A stretch of 64,000 nt of DNA. It comes from Roseibacillus ishigakijimensis. Its GTDB lineage: Bacteria > Verrucomicrobiota > Verrucomicrobiia > Verrucomicrobiales > Akkermansiaceae. Positions within the stretch are counted from its first letter, which is position 1. Each line of letters opens with the position of its first letter. Positions 51,784 through 60,872 of this stretch are shown piece by piece. Below the pieces are notes generated by a model. That model saw nothing but the letters and a program-made list of their open reading frames with translations, did no database searches and was not told where the DNA came from. Made by a program: the position numbers and the translations under genes. Where the stretch lies: the NCBI RefSeq assembly GCF_016595415.1, contig NZ_JAENIO010000017.1, forward strand, positions 1 to 64,000, in the 5' to 3' direction.

Positions 51784-52272
51784 ATGAGTTTCTCGGTCCC
51801 ACCCAAACCCCGCATCATGTCCGGCGGGCGCAACAAAATCGCCATCGTCGCTTCCCAGTTCAACGAAGAATACGTGGAAGGCCTCGTGGAATCCTGCCTC
51901 GCCGAGCTGGGTGAACTCATTCCCAACGCCCGGGTCGATTTGATTCGGGTGCCGGGTGCTTTCGAGATTCCCCTTGCCTGCAAACTCGTCTTGGAAAACG
52001 AGGAATGCGAGGCGATCGTCTGTCTGGGGGTCATCATCGAGGGAGCCACCGCCCATGCGGATTTGGTGGCCGAGTCGGTAACCGATTCTTTGCTCAATCT
52101 CTCCGTGGCCTATGGCAAGCCGGTCATTCATGAAGTCCTGCTGGTAAAGACCCATGAGCAGGCCAAAGAACGCTGCCTTGAGGATAATGACTTGAACCGG
52201 GGCCGCGATGCCGCGCGAGCCGCGGCTGGCATGATCGAGGTCTGCAAAGAATTGACCCGCAACGCCAAGTGA
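51784..52272 (+). CDS. ribH: 6,7-dimethyl-8-ribityllumazine synthase
   Basis: A 162-residue enzyme that condenses the ribityl-pyrimidine and butanone phosphate to lumazine in riboflavin synthesis. Recognised segments are IAIVASQFNEEYVEGL, VPGAFEIPLACK, CLGVIIEGATAHADLVAES (with the active His) and VIHEVLLVKTHEQAKER. Other rib genes are absent. It is followed by nusB after 28 bases, a common bacterial pair. Confidence 0.95.
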   Translation: MSFSVPPKPRIMSGGRNKIAIVASQFNEEYVEGLVESCLAELGELIPNARVDLIRVPGAFEIPLACKLVLENEECEAIVCLGVIIEGATAHADLVAESVTDSLLNLSVAYGKPVIHEVLLVKTHEQAKERCLEDNDLNRGRDAARAAAGMIEVCKELTRNAK

Positions 52273-52300
52273 GCTCGCCCGCGTTACTTCTTGCCCTGCG

Positions 52301-53191
52301 ATGAAAAACACTTCTCCTTCTCCCTCCACGGCCCGCCGGCAAATTCGCGAGGCCGTCGTTCAGCTTCTTCATGCCGATCGTCCGTCCCCTGATGGTGAGG
52401 AGGCGGCCCTCGCCGGTGATCCTTGGCCCCTCATTCTGGCCCCCTTTGAGGGCAAAGTGATCCGCGCCCGGGCCCGGGTGGTGCTCCATCTGCAACAGAA
52501 CCGCGCGGGACGTTTGCAGCCGGTCTGGAAGCAGCGTGTGCAGGCTCCTCCTCTCTTGGAAAGCTTTCTCGACGATCGCTCGGCAAACCGGGGCTTTCGG
52601 CAATTGTTGGCCGCCGAGCAGAAATTGCCCGATTGCTTCGACCTCCTCCGACGCCAGCTCAAATCAGAAAAAGAGCCCGAAACCATTGCGGAGAATCTGG
52701 AAGACATCCGAGCCACCAATGAGGAGTCGCGCCACAACGGTCAGGCGCTCATCACTGCTCTCGGCCCTGTCGATGCCTGCCCCGAACTCCTCAGACCTCT
52801 GGCCAAAGCTCTCCCTCCGCTCGTTAAATCCGCTTCTCTCCTGCACACGCTTTTTACGGAAAATCTCCCCGATATTCCTGAGACCAAGACTCTTCGTGAG
52901 TGCATCAAGACCCGGGAAGAGATCAAGGGTGCTGCCCAAGCCCGTCACCAGTTGGTGCTCGCGAATCTCGCGGAAACGGACAAACTCATCACCGCCCAAT
53001 TGGAGAATTTCTCTTTCCAACGGCTGGCCCAAGTTGACCGTGCGGTCCTCCGGCTCGCCGTTACCGAGATCCAACACTGCCCGGAGATCCCGGCGGCGGT
53101 GAGTATCAATGAAGCGGTGGAATTGGCCCGGCGCTACAGCGGCACGGACTCCGCCAGCTTTGTCAATGGCGTCCTTGGCAAACTGCAGTAG
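52301..53191 (+). CDS. nusB: NusB transcription antitermination factor, enlarged
   Basis: A 296-residue protein, twice the usual NusB length. The C-terminal 80 residues are clearly NusB (FQRLAQVDRAVLRLAVTEI, AVSINEAVELARRYSG, SFVNGVLGKL), and the N terminus (RRQIREAVVQLLHAD) matches the opening NusB helix. Between them lie about 170 extra helical residues (about 30-205). NusB binds boxA RNA with S10 for rRNA antitermination. The ribH-nusB order is typical. No frameshift is seen in the extra part. Confidence 0.88.
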   Translation: MKNTSPSPSTARRQIREAVVQLLHADRPSPDGEEAALAGDPWPLILAPFEGKVIRARARVVLHLQQNRAGRLQPVWKQRVQAPPLLESFLDDRSANRGFRQLLAAEQKLPDCFDLLRRQLKSEKEPETIAENLEDIRATNEESRHNGQALITALGPVDACPELLRPLAKALPPLVKSASLLHTLFTENLPDIPETKTLRECIKTREEIKGAAQARHQLVLANLAETDKLITAQLENFSFQRLAQVDRAVLRLAVTEIQHCPEIPAAVSINEAVELARRYSGTDSASFVNGVLGKLQ

Positions 53192-53264
53192 GGCACAATT
53201 ACAAGATGCGCCTATTTTCGGACTTCCGTTTTTCGCCCGGTAAGCTTGTCTAACGGGAGTCGCC

Positions 53265-54812
53265 ATGCCGTATCCCAACGATTTCCAACAGCGGACCCTC
53301 TGGTCAGGTCTCACTGGACTCGCCATCGTGCTCCTCGGGGCTATTCTCGTTGGATTGATTTGGCTCACCGGGCAAGTTCTCGGCTACTTGCAGCCCGTGC
53401 TCGTGCCCTTGGCGGTGGCGGGCATTGTGGCCTATCTCCTTGATCCGGTCGTGGAGTGGTTGCAGCACCGCCGCAAATTGTCCCGCTTCAAGGCTGTGCT
53501 GGCCGTTTTCGGAGCTTTCACCCTCGTGGTGGTTATTTTCTTTTCCTTGCTCATTCCCAAACTCATTGAGCAAGGAGGCAAGCTGTTGGGCGACGAGGAA
53601 AACCTCGGCCCCTCCGTGGTGAATAAAATCAAAGATTTGCAGGAAGTCATCCCCGGAGCCACCCCCCTGTTCGATTGGATCACTGGTTACGTGGATCCCG
53701 AAAGCGGGGAAATCATTGCCAAACCTTACCCCTTCCCGGAATACAACAAAGACAACTCCATCCGGGGCTACCGCTACCGCAACGGGGACTTCTTTCCGGT
53801 GGAAAACCTGCGCTTCGAAGTCCCCCCTACCAAGCCCGCGCCGGGTGACGCTCCTCCGGAAGAGCCGGTTTCCACCTTGGAGGCCGCCCTCATGCCCGAC
53901 CGCAATGTGGCCCTCCCCGAAGATCATGATCCGGATCCTTCGCTGGAGAAGTCCGAAACCCGCTTAGTGAGCAGAGAGGAGCAGCAGGCCGTGCGGGACT
54001 ATCATGCCCAAACCAAGGAATTGAAGTTTTCCGACACCAAACTGGGCCAGCTCCTCACCGACAACTGGCAAACTCTCACCGCCACTGGCCTGGACTGGCT
54101 GCGGGCTTCCACCAAAGTCTTTGGCTTCCTCGGCTACCTCCTCGGCTTCCTCCTTGTTCCCGTCTACCTCTTCTACTTCTTGAACGAATCCTCGAAGATT
54201 AAGGCCACCTGGCACCAGTATATTCCCTTGAAGGCCTCCCGCTTCAAGGACGAGGTCGTCGATACCCTGTCGGAAATCAATTCCTACCTCATTTCCTTCT
54301 TCCGGGGTCAGGTTCTGGTTTCCCTCATCGACGGGATTCTCGTCGGGGTCGCGCTTTCCGTCTTTCAACTTCCCTACGGCTTCCTCATCGGACTGGCCCT
54401 CGCCATCCTCGGCATCCTCCCTTTCATCGGCAACATTCTCTGCATGATTCCGGCCTCCATCATCGCCCTCATCCATTTCGGCGGAAGCGATGCCCATCAT
54501 CAGTGGCTGGGAGACAGCACCTGGGCTTATGTCGTGGCCGTGATCGCGATTTTTCTCGTGGTGCAGCAAATCAATTCTCTCGTCACCGCGCCGAAAATCG
54601 TCGGCGACTCGGTGGGCCTTCACCCCATGACGGTCATCTTCTCCATCTTTTTCTGGTCCCTCTTGCTGGGCGGCTTTTTGGGAGCCTTGTTGGCGGTTCC
54701 CTTGACGGCTGCCATTAAGGTGCTTTTTTCCCGCTACATCTGGCAGCGCAAGGTCTCCCCCCAGTTGGAGCAACCGGCCGTGGATGAAGACAAATTGTTG
54801 CCAGCGAACTGA
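53265..54812 (+). CDS. AI-2E family (PerM-like) transporter
   Basis: A 515-residue membrane protein of the AI-2E/UPF0118 family with about eight helices. N-terminal helices (LWSGLTGLAIVLLGAILV and following) precede a large hydrophilic loop (about 130-270), longer than usual and rich in Pro and Asp. The C-terminal half has the family segments PVYLFYFLNES, FFRGQVLVSLIDGILVG and TAPKIVGDSVGLHPMTV. The family includes Na/H antiporters and exporters; the substrate is unknown. Confidence 0.85.
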   Translation: MPYPNDFQQRTLWSGLTGLAIVLLGAILVGLIWLTGQVLGYLQPVLVPLAVAGIVAYLLDPVVEWLQHRRKLSRFKAVLAVFGAFTLVVVIFFSLLIPKLIEQGGKLLGDEENLGPSVVNKIKDLQEVIPGATPLFDWITGYVDPESGEIIAKPYPFPEYNKDNSIRGYRYRNGDFFPVENLRFEVPPTKPAPGDAPPEEPVSTLEAALMPDRNVALPEDHDPDPSLEKSETRLVSREEQQAVRDYHAQTKELKFSDTKLGQLLTDNWQTLTATGLDWLRASTKVFGFLGYLLGFLLVPVYLFYFLNESSKIKATWHQYIPLKASRFKDEVVDTLSEINSYLISFFRGQVLVSLIDGILVGVALSVFQLPYGFLIGLALAILGILPFIGNILCMIPASIIALIHFGGSDAHHQWLGDSTWAYVVAVIAIFLVVQQINSLVTAPKIVGDSVGLHPMTVIFSIFFWSLLLGGFLGALLAVPLTAAIKVLFSRYIWQRKVSPQLEQPAVDEDKLLPAN

Positions 54813-54833
54813 ACTATCCGCCCTCTCAACCTT

Positions 54834-55211
54834 ATGATTAAATTCCTACACACTCGTATTCGCGTCTCCGATCCGGAAGCCTCCATCGCTTTCTACAACA
54901 AGCTGGGCTTTGAAACGGGGGAGAAAAAGAAGTCTCCCCAGGGCAATGAACTGGCGTTCATGAATCTGCCCGGCAATGACCACTTCCTCGAGTTGACTTA
55001 CTCGCCGGACTACAAGGTGGAGTTCCCCGAGGACCTCATGCACACCGCGGTGGGAGTGCCCGACATCATCGCCTACTGCGATCAGCTGGAAAAAGAGGGT
55101 CTCGAAATCTGGCCCGACGGCTGGCGCGAAAAATTCTCCGGTGGAGAGCGCAAAATGGCTTTCGTGACCGACCCCGATGGCTACGAAGTCGAAATTCTCG
55201 AGCGTCCCTGA
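54834..55211 (+). CDS. VOC/glyoxalase I-like protein
   Basis: A 125-residue vicinal oxygen chelate protein resembling lactoylglutathione lyase. FLHTRIRVSDPEASIAFYNKLGFE opens the first module; LELTYSPD, HTAVGVPDI and FVTDPDGYEVEILER close the second. The metal ligands correspond to H6, E59 (LEL region), H75 and the final E. Glyoxalase I activity is plausible, but other VOC reactions are possible. Confidence 0.8.
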   Translation: MIKFLHTRIRVSDPEASIAFYNKLGFETGEKKKSPQGNELAFMNLPGNDHFLELTYSPDYKVEFPEDLMHTAVGVPDIIAYCDQLEKEGLEIWPDGWREKFSGGERKMAFVTDPDGYEVEILERP

Positions 55212-55239
55212 ATCCAGTCCGTCGACTGCTTTGTTCAAC

Positions 55240-55273
55240 AACCGCACCCTGTCACACAGGCTGCGGTTTTTTT
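55240..55273 (+). terminator. Terminator after the VOC gene
   Basis: AACCGCA pairs with TGCGGTT, with an inner CCTGT/ACAGG pairing and a T7 tail. It ends the forward ribH-to-VOC run, immediately before the converging dihydroorotase gene. Confidence 0.85.
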
Positions 55274-55279
55274 AGGCCT

Positions 55280-56560
55280 TCAGCGTTCCAAGAGAAGCTC
55301 TTCTCCCGCCAAGACGTGGGTGATTTTTCCCTGCAAGGTCTGGTTGTAGAAGGGAGTGTTCACACTTTTGGACTTGAGGAAGGCCCGGTCAAAGGTGGTT
55401 TCCGCTTTGGGATCGAAAACGAGCAATTCCGCCCGCCCCCCCTCCTGAATGGGCACCGGATCAAGCTTCATGAGGCGCCGCGGCTCGGCCGAATAGCGCT
55501 TGACGAGAACCGCCCAGTCCAATTCTCCCCGGGCGATGAAACGATCATGGAGAGAGACCAACGCCGTCTCCAGACCACTGAGCCCATTGGGCGCGCTGAC
55601 GAAATCCTGCGATTTTTCGAACTCGGTATGCGGAGCGTGGTCGGTGGCGATAAGGTCGAAGACTCCCTCCTTGAGCCCTTGGAGAAGAGCGGCATTGTCC
55701 TCTGCCAGGCGCAAGGGCGGGTTCATCTTGTAGTTGGTGTCATAATCGCCGATGTCCTCCTCATTGAAAAGGAGATGGTGGGGGGCAACTTCGCAGGTCA
55801 CCCGCGCTCCCATCTCCTTCCACCAGCGGATGGTTTCCATGCCCAGGCGAGAGGACACGTGTTGGATGTGCACGTGCGCCCCTGCGGCATGGGCCAGGCG
55901 GATGTCCCGGTCGATGAAGAGTTCTTCCGCACAGGCAGGAGTGCCATCGATGCCGAGTTCATAACTCTTTTTGCCTTCGTTCATGGCCCGGGGTCCAGCC
56001 AAGGCGGGATCCTCGCAATGGCTGGCGAAAAACATGCCAAACTCTTTGGCGTAGCGCATGGCCTGCAAGAGCAGGTTGGAATCGGGCACCGCATCACCGT
56101 CATCGGTAAGCATGAGCACACCCAGCTCCCGCATGCCGTCAATCGCCGCCAACTCCTTGCCTTCACGGCCTTTGGTGATGCAGCCGGATGTGTAGACCGG
56201 AATGCGAGAGACGGCTTTGGCCTTGTCCAAAACCATCTTCACCACGGCGGCGGAGTCGATGGCGGGACTGGTGTTGGGCATCATGACCACGCCAGTGATG
56301 CCCCCATTGATAGCCGCTTCGGTCCCAGTCGCGATGTCCTCCTTCTGCGTCTGGCCCGGGTCGCGGAAGTGAACGTGGGCATCGAAGAGCGCCGGAAGCA
56401 GAATCTTGCCCTCGCAATCAATCACCCGCGCTCCCTCCGGGGTCGGTAGCCCTTGGCCCACTGCCCGGATGACCCCATTCTCGACCCACACGTCCGCCGC
56501 GACGAGAGGGCCTTCCTCTGCCGCGATTTGGCCTCCTTGGAAAAACAATGCTTCGCTCAT
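55280..56560 (-). CDS. pyrC: Dihydroorotase, class I
   Basis: A 426-residue amidohydrolase of pyrimidine synthesis. Metal and substrate motifs are FDAHVHFRDPGQ, MPNTSPAID, ASHCEDPAL (with TDDGDAV before), HIQHVSSRLG and LIATDHAPHTEFEK. Class I size and motif spacing indicate dihydroorotase and not allantoinase or hydantoinase. The ATG at 56560 is chosen; 16 extra upstream residues lack homology. No pyrB partner is adjacent. Confidence 0.92.
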   Translation of the reverse strand: MSEALFFQGGQIAAEEGPLVAADVWVENGVIRAVGQGLPTPEGARVIDCEGKILLPALFDAHVHFRDPGQTQKEDIATGTEAAINGGITGVVMMPNTSPAIDSAAVVKMVLDKAKAVSRIPVYTSGCITKGREGKELAAIDGMRELGVLMLTDDGDAVPDSNLLLQAMRYAKEFGMFFASHCEDPALAGPRAMNEGKKSYELGIDGTPACAEELFIDRDIRLAHAAGAHVHIQHVSSRLGMETIRWWKEMGARVTCEVAPHHLLFNEEDIGDYDTNYKMNPPLRLAEDNAALLQGLKEGVFDLIATDHAPHTEFEKSQDFVSAPNGLSGLETALVSLHDRFIARGELDWAVLVKRYSAEPRRLMKLDPVPIQEGGRAELLVFDPKAETTFDRAFLKSKSVNTPFYNQTLQGKITHVLAGEELLLER

Positions 56561-56626
56561 GGGCCCTATTGAAGAGCAGAAGGACGGCGGAGGGAAAAGT
56601 TTTCCCAAAAAACTCCTGTCACCTCA

Positions 56627-57094
56627 CTAGCTCCCGGCCCCTCCTGGGGAAGAGGAACGCGCAGCCCGCCTCCACAACAGGGTGGTGAGCCAGAGGGTAA
56701 AAATGGCCACTGGGGCCTCGCGGTAGCTCCCCCGCCCCTCCCCCTGCCGGGTGAAAGCGTGCAGGGGGGCGAACCTCATTTCGTGCCCCGGACCAGTCAG
56801 TCGCATGGGCCGTCCGAATCCGTCGGGAACCAGCAGCAAGGTCTCGCGCGGAGTGTGAATCTCCAGTTTTCGTCCGAAGAAGCCCGCCTTGCGCGCCTTG
56901 GCCACCACCTGTTCACCCCGGTAAAGGAACCACTCCTTCTCGAAGAAGCCTTTGCAAGTAACGGTGTAGTCCTGACCGTTGATGTGGAGCGAGCCCGATT
57001 CTCCCCAAACGGAATGAGCGACGATTCCCTCCAGCCCGGGACCCTGATAGGAAAAATTCCAAGAGAAGAGACTGCGCGGGCGAAAGGTCATCAT
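56627..57094 (-). CDS. Hypothetical protein
   Basis: A 155-residue protein with a beta-rich body (FSYQGPGLEGIVAHSVWG, LHINGQDYTVTCKGFF) and a C-terminal membrane-like helix (VAIFTLWLTTLLW). The body resembles small 'scramblase-like' lipid-binding beta domains, but no family is assigned. ATG 57094 or 57091 both fit; a longer frame to 57178 would overlap the divergent ABC gene. It lies upstream of pyrC with a 66-base gap. Confidence 0.55.
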   Translation of the reverse strand: MMTFRPRSLFSWNFSYQGPGLEGIVAHSVWGESGSLHINGQDYTVTCKGFFEKEWFLYRGEQVVAKARKAGFFGRKLEIHTPRETLLLVPDGFGRPMRLTGPGHEMRFAPLHAFTRQGEGRGSYREAPVAIFTLWLTTLLWRRAARSSSPGGAGS

Positions 57095-57200
57095 GACCTC
57101 ATCCCACCACGCCCCTGTCAGGACGGCGAGGGGAATTTTTCTCTGAAAAAATAACCGTGTGCCCTTCCCAAGAAACACGAAGTGCCCCTATGCTACCGCC

Positions 57201-58046
57201 GTGAGTGAACCCGCCGTCATCATTCGAGATTTGGTGAAAGAATTCCCTTCCGCCATCCGCCGCCAGAAACATCGCGCGGTCGACGGCGTGTCCCTGACCA
57301 TTCCGGCCGGAGAAGTCTATGGCCTCATCGGACCCAATGGCTCGGGAAAGTCCACCACCATGAAGGCACTGCTCGGGCTCCTCTCCCCCACCAGCGGTCA
57401 TTGCGAAATCTTTGGTAAAAATTCGCTCAAAGTCGATTCCCGCCAAGACGTGGGGTATCTCCCGGAGAACCCCTACTTCTACAAGCACCTGAGCGGTCGC
57501 GAGACCCTGCGCTTTTACGGTAAACTCTGTGGCATGAAGGGGGTCGAGCTGGCCGAACGCAGTGAAGAGTTGCTAACCCTCACCGGGCTTGCCGAGGCCG
57601 CCGATCGTCGCTTGGGCGGCTATTCCAAAGGCATGTTGCAACGAATCGGACTCGCCCAAGCCCTCATCCAATCGCCCCGCCTGCTCATCCTCGACGAGCC
57701 CACTGCCGGGGTCGATCCCCTCGGCTCGCGGCAAATCCGGGACCTCATTCTCGACCTCAAGTCCCGGGGCATCACCGTGTTTCTCTGCTCCCACCTCCTC
57801 GAACAAGTGCAGGAAATTTGCGACACCATAGGCATTATCCATCAAGGGAAAATGCTCAAGCAAGGGCCTCTCGACGAGCTGGTCGCCCTGCAAGACCAGA
57901 CCGAGATCCTTCTGCAAAATGCCTCCCCGGAATTGCTCGCTCAAATCCGGACCCTCGTCGGTCAGGATGAGCAGAGTCGCCTGCTCTCAGCCAGTCACCC
58001 GCGCACTTCCCTCGAGAAACTCTTCCTCGAGTCGACTCGCCACTAG
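57201..58046 (+). CDS. ABC transporter ATP-binding protein (ABC-2 type)
   Basis: A 281-residue ATPase from GTG 57201. Walker A is GPNGSGKSTT, the signature YSKGMLQRIGLAQAL, Walker B LLILDEPTAGVD, and the switch His is in LCSHLL. VGYLPENPYFYKHLSGRETL is typical of drug or polysaccharide ABC-2 exporters. No permease gene is next to it; the following gene is hprK. The partner is therefore elsewhere. Confidence 0.88.
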   Translation: MSEPAVIIRDLVKEFPSAIRRQKHRAVDGVSLTIPAGEVYGLIGPNGSGKSTTMKALLGLLSPTSGHCEIFGKNSLKVDSRQDVGYLPENPYFYKHLSGRETLRFYGKLCGMKGVELAERSEELLTLTGLAEAADRRLGGYSKGMLQRIGLAQALIQSPRLLILDEPTAGVDPLGSRQIRDLILDLKSRGITVFLCSHLLEQVQEICDTIGIIHQGKMLKQGPLDELVALQDQTEILLQNASPELLAQIRTLVGQDEQSRLLSASHPRTSLEKLFLESTRH

Positions 58047-58101
58047 CCTGCCACGGCACGCTTTTTGATTCCCCCCTTCGCAAAAGTCGGTAAACTACGG
58101 C

Positions 58102-59061
58102 ATGGCGACAAAAAGTGTCCAATCCATCACCGTGGCGGATTTTTACCAGCGGCACCGCAAAGAGCTGGAACTCACCCTGCTGGGGGAGAAAAGTGGATTC
58201 GACAAACCCATTGGCGAGCCCGCGCCCAATCGCCCCGGCCTCGCTCTGGCTGGTTTTTTCACCTATTTTGCCAAAAAGCGGGTGCAAGTGCTCGGGAATT
58301 CCGAGCTCTCCTACCTCAAGAAACTGGACGACAAGACCCGGGAAAAACGCTTCGAAGCCTTTTGCCAACAATCCCCTCCTTGTTTGGTCCTGGCCCGGGG
58401 TCATCCTTTTCCTCCGGAATTGGTGGAAGTGGCCCAAAAATACCAGATTTCCCTTTTCACTTCGCCCCTGGTGACGATGAAGTTTCTCAATCTGGCCACC
58501 CGTTGCCTGGAGGCCGATTTTGCGGCCACCACCACCATGCACGGGGTGATGGTCGACTACCGCGGCATCGGCATTCTCCTCACCGGCAAGTCCGGAGCGG
58601 GCAAAAGTGAAACCGCGATCGGCTTGCTGGAGAAAGGCGCGGCCCTCGTGGCCGACGACATGGTCCACATTCAAAGCATTGGCGGAGAACTCATTGCCAG
58701 CTCTCCAGAACTTTCCCGAGGTTACATCGAGATGCGGGGCATTGGCATCATCAACGTCGCCAACCTCTACGGACTCTCTGCCATCCGCCCCCAGAAGCGC
58801 CTCGACATCATCATCACCCTCAAGAGCCAGGCCGACCTCAACGAAGTGGATCGACTGGGTATCAAGCGCAAGCGCCGGGAAATTTTCGGAATCAAAATTC
58901 CCACCGTCGAGATTCCGGTCGCCCCGGGACGGGACACGGCCCGCCTGGTGTCGGTGGCCGCCCTCGACCTGCAATTGCGCAAACTGGGCTACGACATGGC
59001 CGATGAGTTCAATCAAAGATTGTTGGCAAAAATGAATCCCGACCTTAAGCAGGGCCGATGA
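58102..59061 (+). CDS. hprK: HPr kinase/phosphorylase
   Basis: A 319-residue bifunctional sensor that phosphorylates and dephosphorylates a Ser on HPr. The C-terminal kinase domain has H147 (MHGVMVDYRGIG), the Walker A G162-S169 (GKSGAGKS), LVADDMVHI and the family loop EMRGIGIINV; the N-terminal domain (about 1-130) is the regulatory part. Carbon regulation through PTS-like proteins is implied; no HPr gene is in view. It overlaps ygfZ by 4 bases. Confidence 0.94.
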   Translation: MATKSVQSITVADFYQRHRKELELTLLGEKSGFDKPIGEPAPNRPGLALAGFFTYFAKKRVQVLGNSELSYLKKLDDKTREKRFEAFCQQSPPCLVLARGHPFPPELVEVAQKYQISLFTSPLVTMKFLNLATRCLEADFAATTTMHGVMVDYRGIGILLTGKSGAGKSETAIGLLEKGAALVADDMVHIQSIGGELIASSPELSRGYIEMRGIGIINVANLYGLSAIRPQKRLDIIITLKSQADLNEVDRLGIKRKRREIFGIKIPTVEIPVAPGRDTARLVSVAALDLQLRKLGYDMADEFNQRLLAKMNPDLKQGR

Positions 59062-59891
59062 CCAACTGCTACGGATTGAAAAACCTGACCCACCTGCGGC
59101 TGCGTGGCCCCGATGCGGAACGCTACCTCACGGGCCAGATCACCCAACGAGTCGATGATCTGCCCGTCGGCCAATCGCGCTACACCTTCGTCTGCGATGC
59201 CAAAGGACGCATCCTCTTCGATGCCTTTGTGCGTCGCGATGCGGAAGGCTTTCTCCTGAGCATCGAGGGCGGTGAGCGCGAGGAGCAGTTGGCCCGGCTG
59301 GACCGCTACCTCATTGCCGATGACTGCGCGTGGAGCGATGAGAGTGAGCGCTGGGCCATCCGCCACGAAATCGAGCCCAGTCCCACGGGCGAGGAAATCA
59401 TTCGCTTCGGGCTCGCCGGACGGGACGAGTATGTGGAAGGGGCCGCCAAGGAGGCCTTGGCCGAGACCCCTCCTGCCGATTGCGAGCAACTGCGCATTGC
59501 CAACGGTCGCCCCCGGCTCACCGACCTGGTAGGTGCCTTTCCGGCCGAGACCGGCTTGGAAAACGAGGCGGTCTCTTTTCACAAGGGCTGCTACCTCGGG
59601 CAAGAGGTCATCTCGCGCATGAAGCGGGCGGGCCGCGTCAATCGCAAGCTGGTCGCGCTCTTTCTCAACCAGGCTCCGCAATCCCTCCCCGCCGAACTCT
59701 TTGCCGCCGATAGCGACAAAGCCCAGCTGGTGGTGACCTCGGTCGCCCACGAGACCATCGAGGTCGACGAGACTCCCGTTTACCCCGCCTTGGGCTCTCT
59801 CAGTTCCCGCTACCAGGCAGGCACCCCTCTCAGCGGCCCGGAAGGTCTTGCGCTGACCGGCTTCCCCATCGAGGAAGAAGCTGCGGTCTGA
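59058..59891 (+). CDS. ygfZ: YgfZ/GcvT-like folate-binding protein
   Basis: A 277-residue protein of the YgfZ family, used in folate-dependent iron-sulfur cluster repair. The diagnostic motif KGCYLGQEVISRMK with its Cys is present (about 177-190), along with LTGQITQRVDDLP near the start and the C-terminal beta barrel. GcvT itself is excluded by the Cys motif. It overlaps hprK by ATGA. Confidence 0.9.
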   Translation: MTNCYGLKNLTHLRLRGPDAERYLTGQITQRVDDLPVGQSRYTFVCDAKGRILFDAFVRRDAEGFLLSIEGGEREEQLARLDRYLIADDCAWSDESERWAIRHEIEPSPTGEEIIRFGLAGRDEYVEGAAKEALAETPPADCEQLRIANGRPRLTDLVGAFPAETGLENEAVSFHKGCYLGQEVISRMKRAGRVNRKLVALFLNQAPQSLPAELFAADSDKAQLVVTSVAHETIEVDETPVYPALGSLSSRYQAGTPLSGPEGLALTGFPIEEEAAV

Positions 59892-59909
59892 AGCGAGAGC
59901 GTGCCCGCT

Positions 59910-60731
59910 CTACTTGAAGTCTTCCTCTCCCCAGACCATGGCATTGCGCAGGGCATAGGCGAGATGAGTGTGCACGCGGGTGAGGCGGGACTGCTCACGG
60001 CCAAAGTCCCCCGAGCTCATCGCCGACAGCTGATCGCTAAGACTCCGGCACTGGCGCAGCAACCCGGTGGCCGTGTGGGTCACTCCGGGTCGCTTGACCA
60101 TGAAGCCGCCCCGAATCGTCAGGGCCGCCTTTTGCAAGGCCACCAAGTCAGACTTCAGCCCATCATCCAGCGTGCCGCCACTCGCACGTAGGCGGGGCTC
60201 CAAAGCGAGATAATCATCCCGCAGCTGTAGCAGCCCCCTCACTTCCTCAGGATAGCGAGCGAGCACTTTCGCTCCTTTGACCCGCATCATGGTCGCCACA
60301 CTGGGAGTCTTGATGACCCGGCCGACTGAAATCCCGGTGGCGGAAACTCCATTCCAATGTTCGAGCAGAGGGAAATATTGGAAGCTGCCATAGCGCTCTG
60401 CAGCGATGGCGCCCAGGCTCCCTCCAGACTCAATGAGGTATTGCTGGCGGCCGGAATCCTGCCCGGCAAGGTCCAGCTCCTCCACCGCGACGAGCGGATC
60501 CCGCCGGGCCGCCTCCCGAGCGGCGAGCCGGCGCTCTTCTTCCAAACGCTTGGCCTCTTCTTCCTGCCGCCGCTGCTCCAGACGAGCCTGCTCCGCGAGC
60601 CGCTCCTCTTCGGCTTGCTCACGCATGCGATCAAAGTCCGGCTTGACGAGGTCGTGAATCCCCTCCGCCTTCAGGCCGGTAGAGAAGTTCACAGAGATAA
60701 CCACAAAAAATACAAGTTGTTGGGGATTCAT
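59910..60731 (-). CDS. Hypothetical exported protein with coiled coil and LysM-like domain
   Basis: A 273-residue protein from ATG 60731 with a signal peptide (QQLVFFVVISVNFSTGLKA), a highly charged Glu/Arg coiled coil (about 35-90), and a LysM-like segment (LGAIAAERYGSFQYFPLLEHWNG... ISVGRVIKTP). A helical C-terminal part follows. Peptidoglycan binding is plausible. It is divergent from the large DUF1080 gene. Confidence 0.6.
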   Translation of the reverse strand: MNPQQLVFFVVISVNFSTGLKAEGIHDLVKPDFDRMREQAEEERLAEQARLEQRRQEEEAKRLEEERRLAAREAARRDPLVAVEELDLAGQDSGRQQYLIESGGSLGAIAAERYGSFQYFPLLEHWNGVSATGISVGRVIKTPSVATMMRVKGAKVLARYPEEVRGLLQLRDDYLALEPRLRASGGTLDDGLKSDLVALQKAALTIRGGFMVKRPGVTHTATGLLRQCRSLSDQLSAMSSGDFGREQSRLTRVHTHLAYALRNAMVWGEEDFK

Positions 60732-60872
60732 ATGGGGGTCAGCTCTTTGAGCACTCTTTTTCTGACTGAACAAGGCTCTTTTTGTTTCGAATCTGCAAAA
60801 CTTGTGCAGAGTGGCCGTAGCCTTGCGAGCGATCTTTTCGCTCACAGAGTGACCAGCTATTGGAACGTATTA

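Noticed and set aside
59896-59911. Short hairpin AGAGCG-tgcc-CGCTCT after ygfZ
   Set aside because: Only six pairs and no T-run; too weak to call a terminator.
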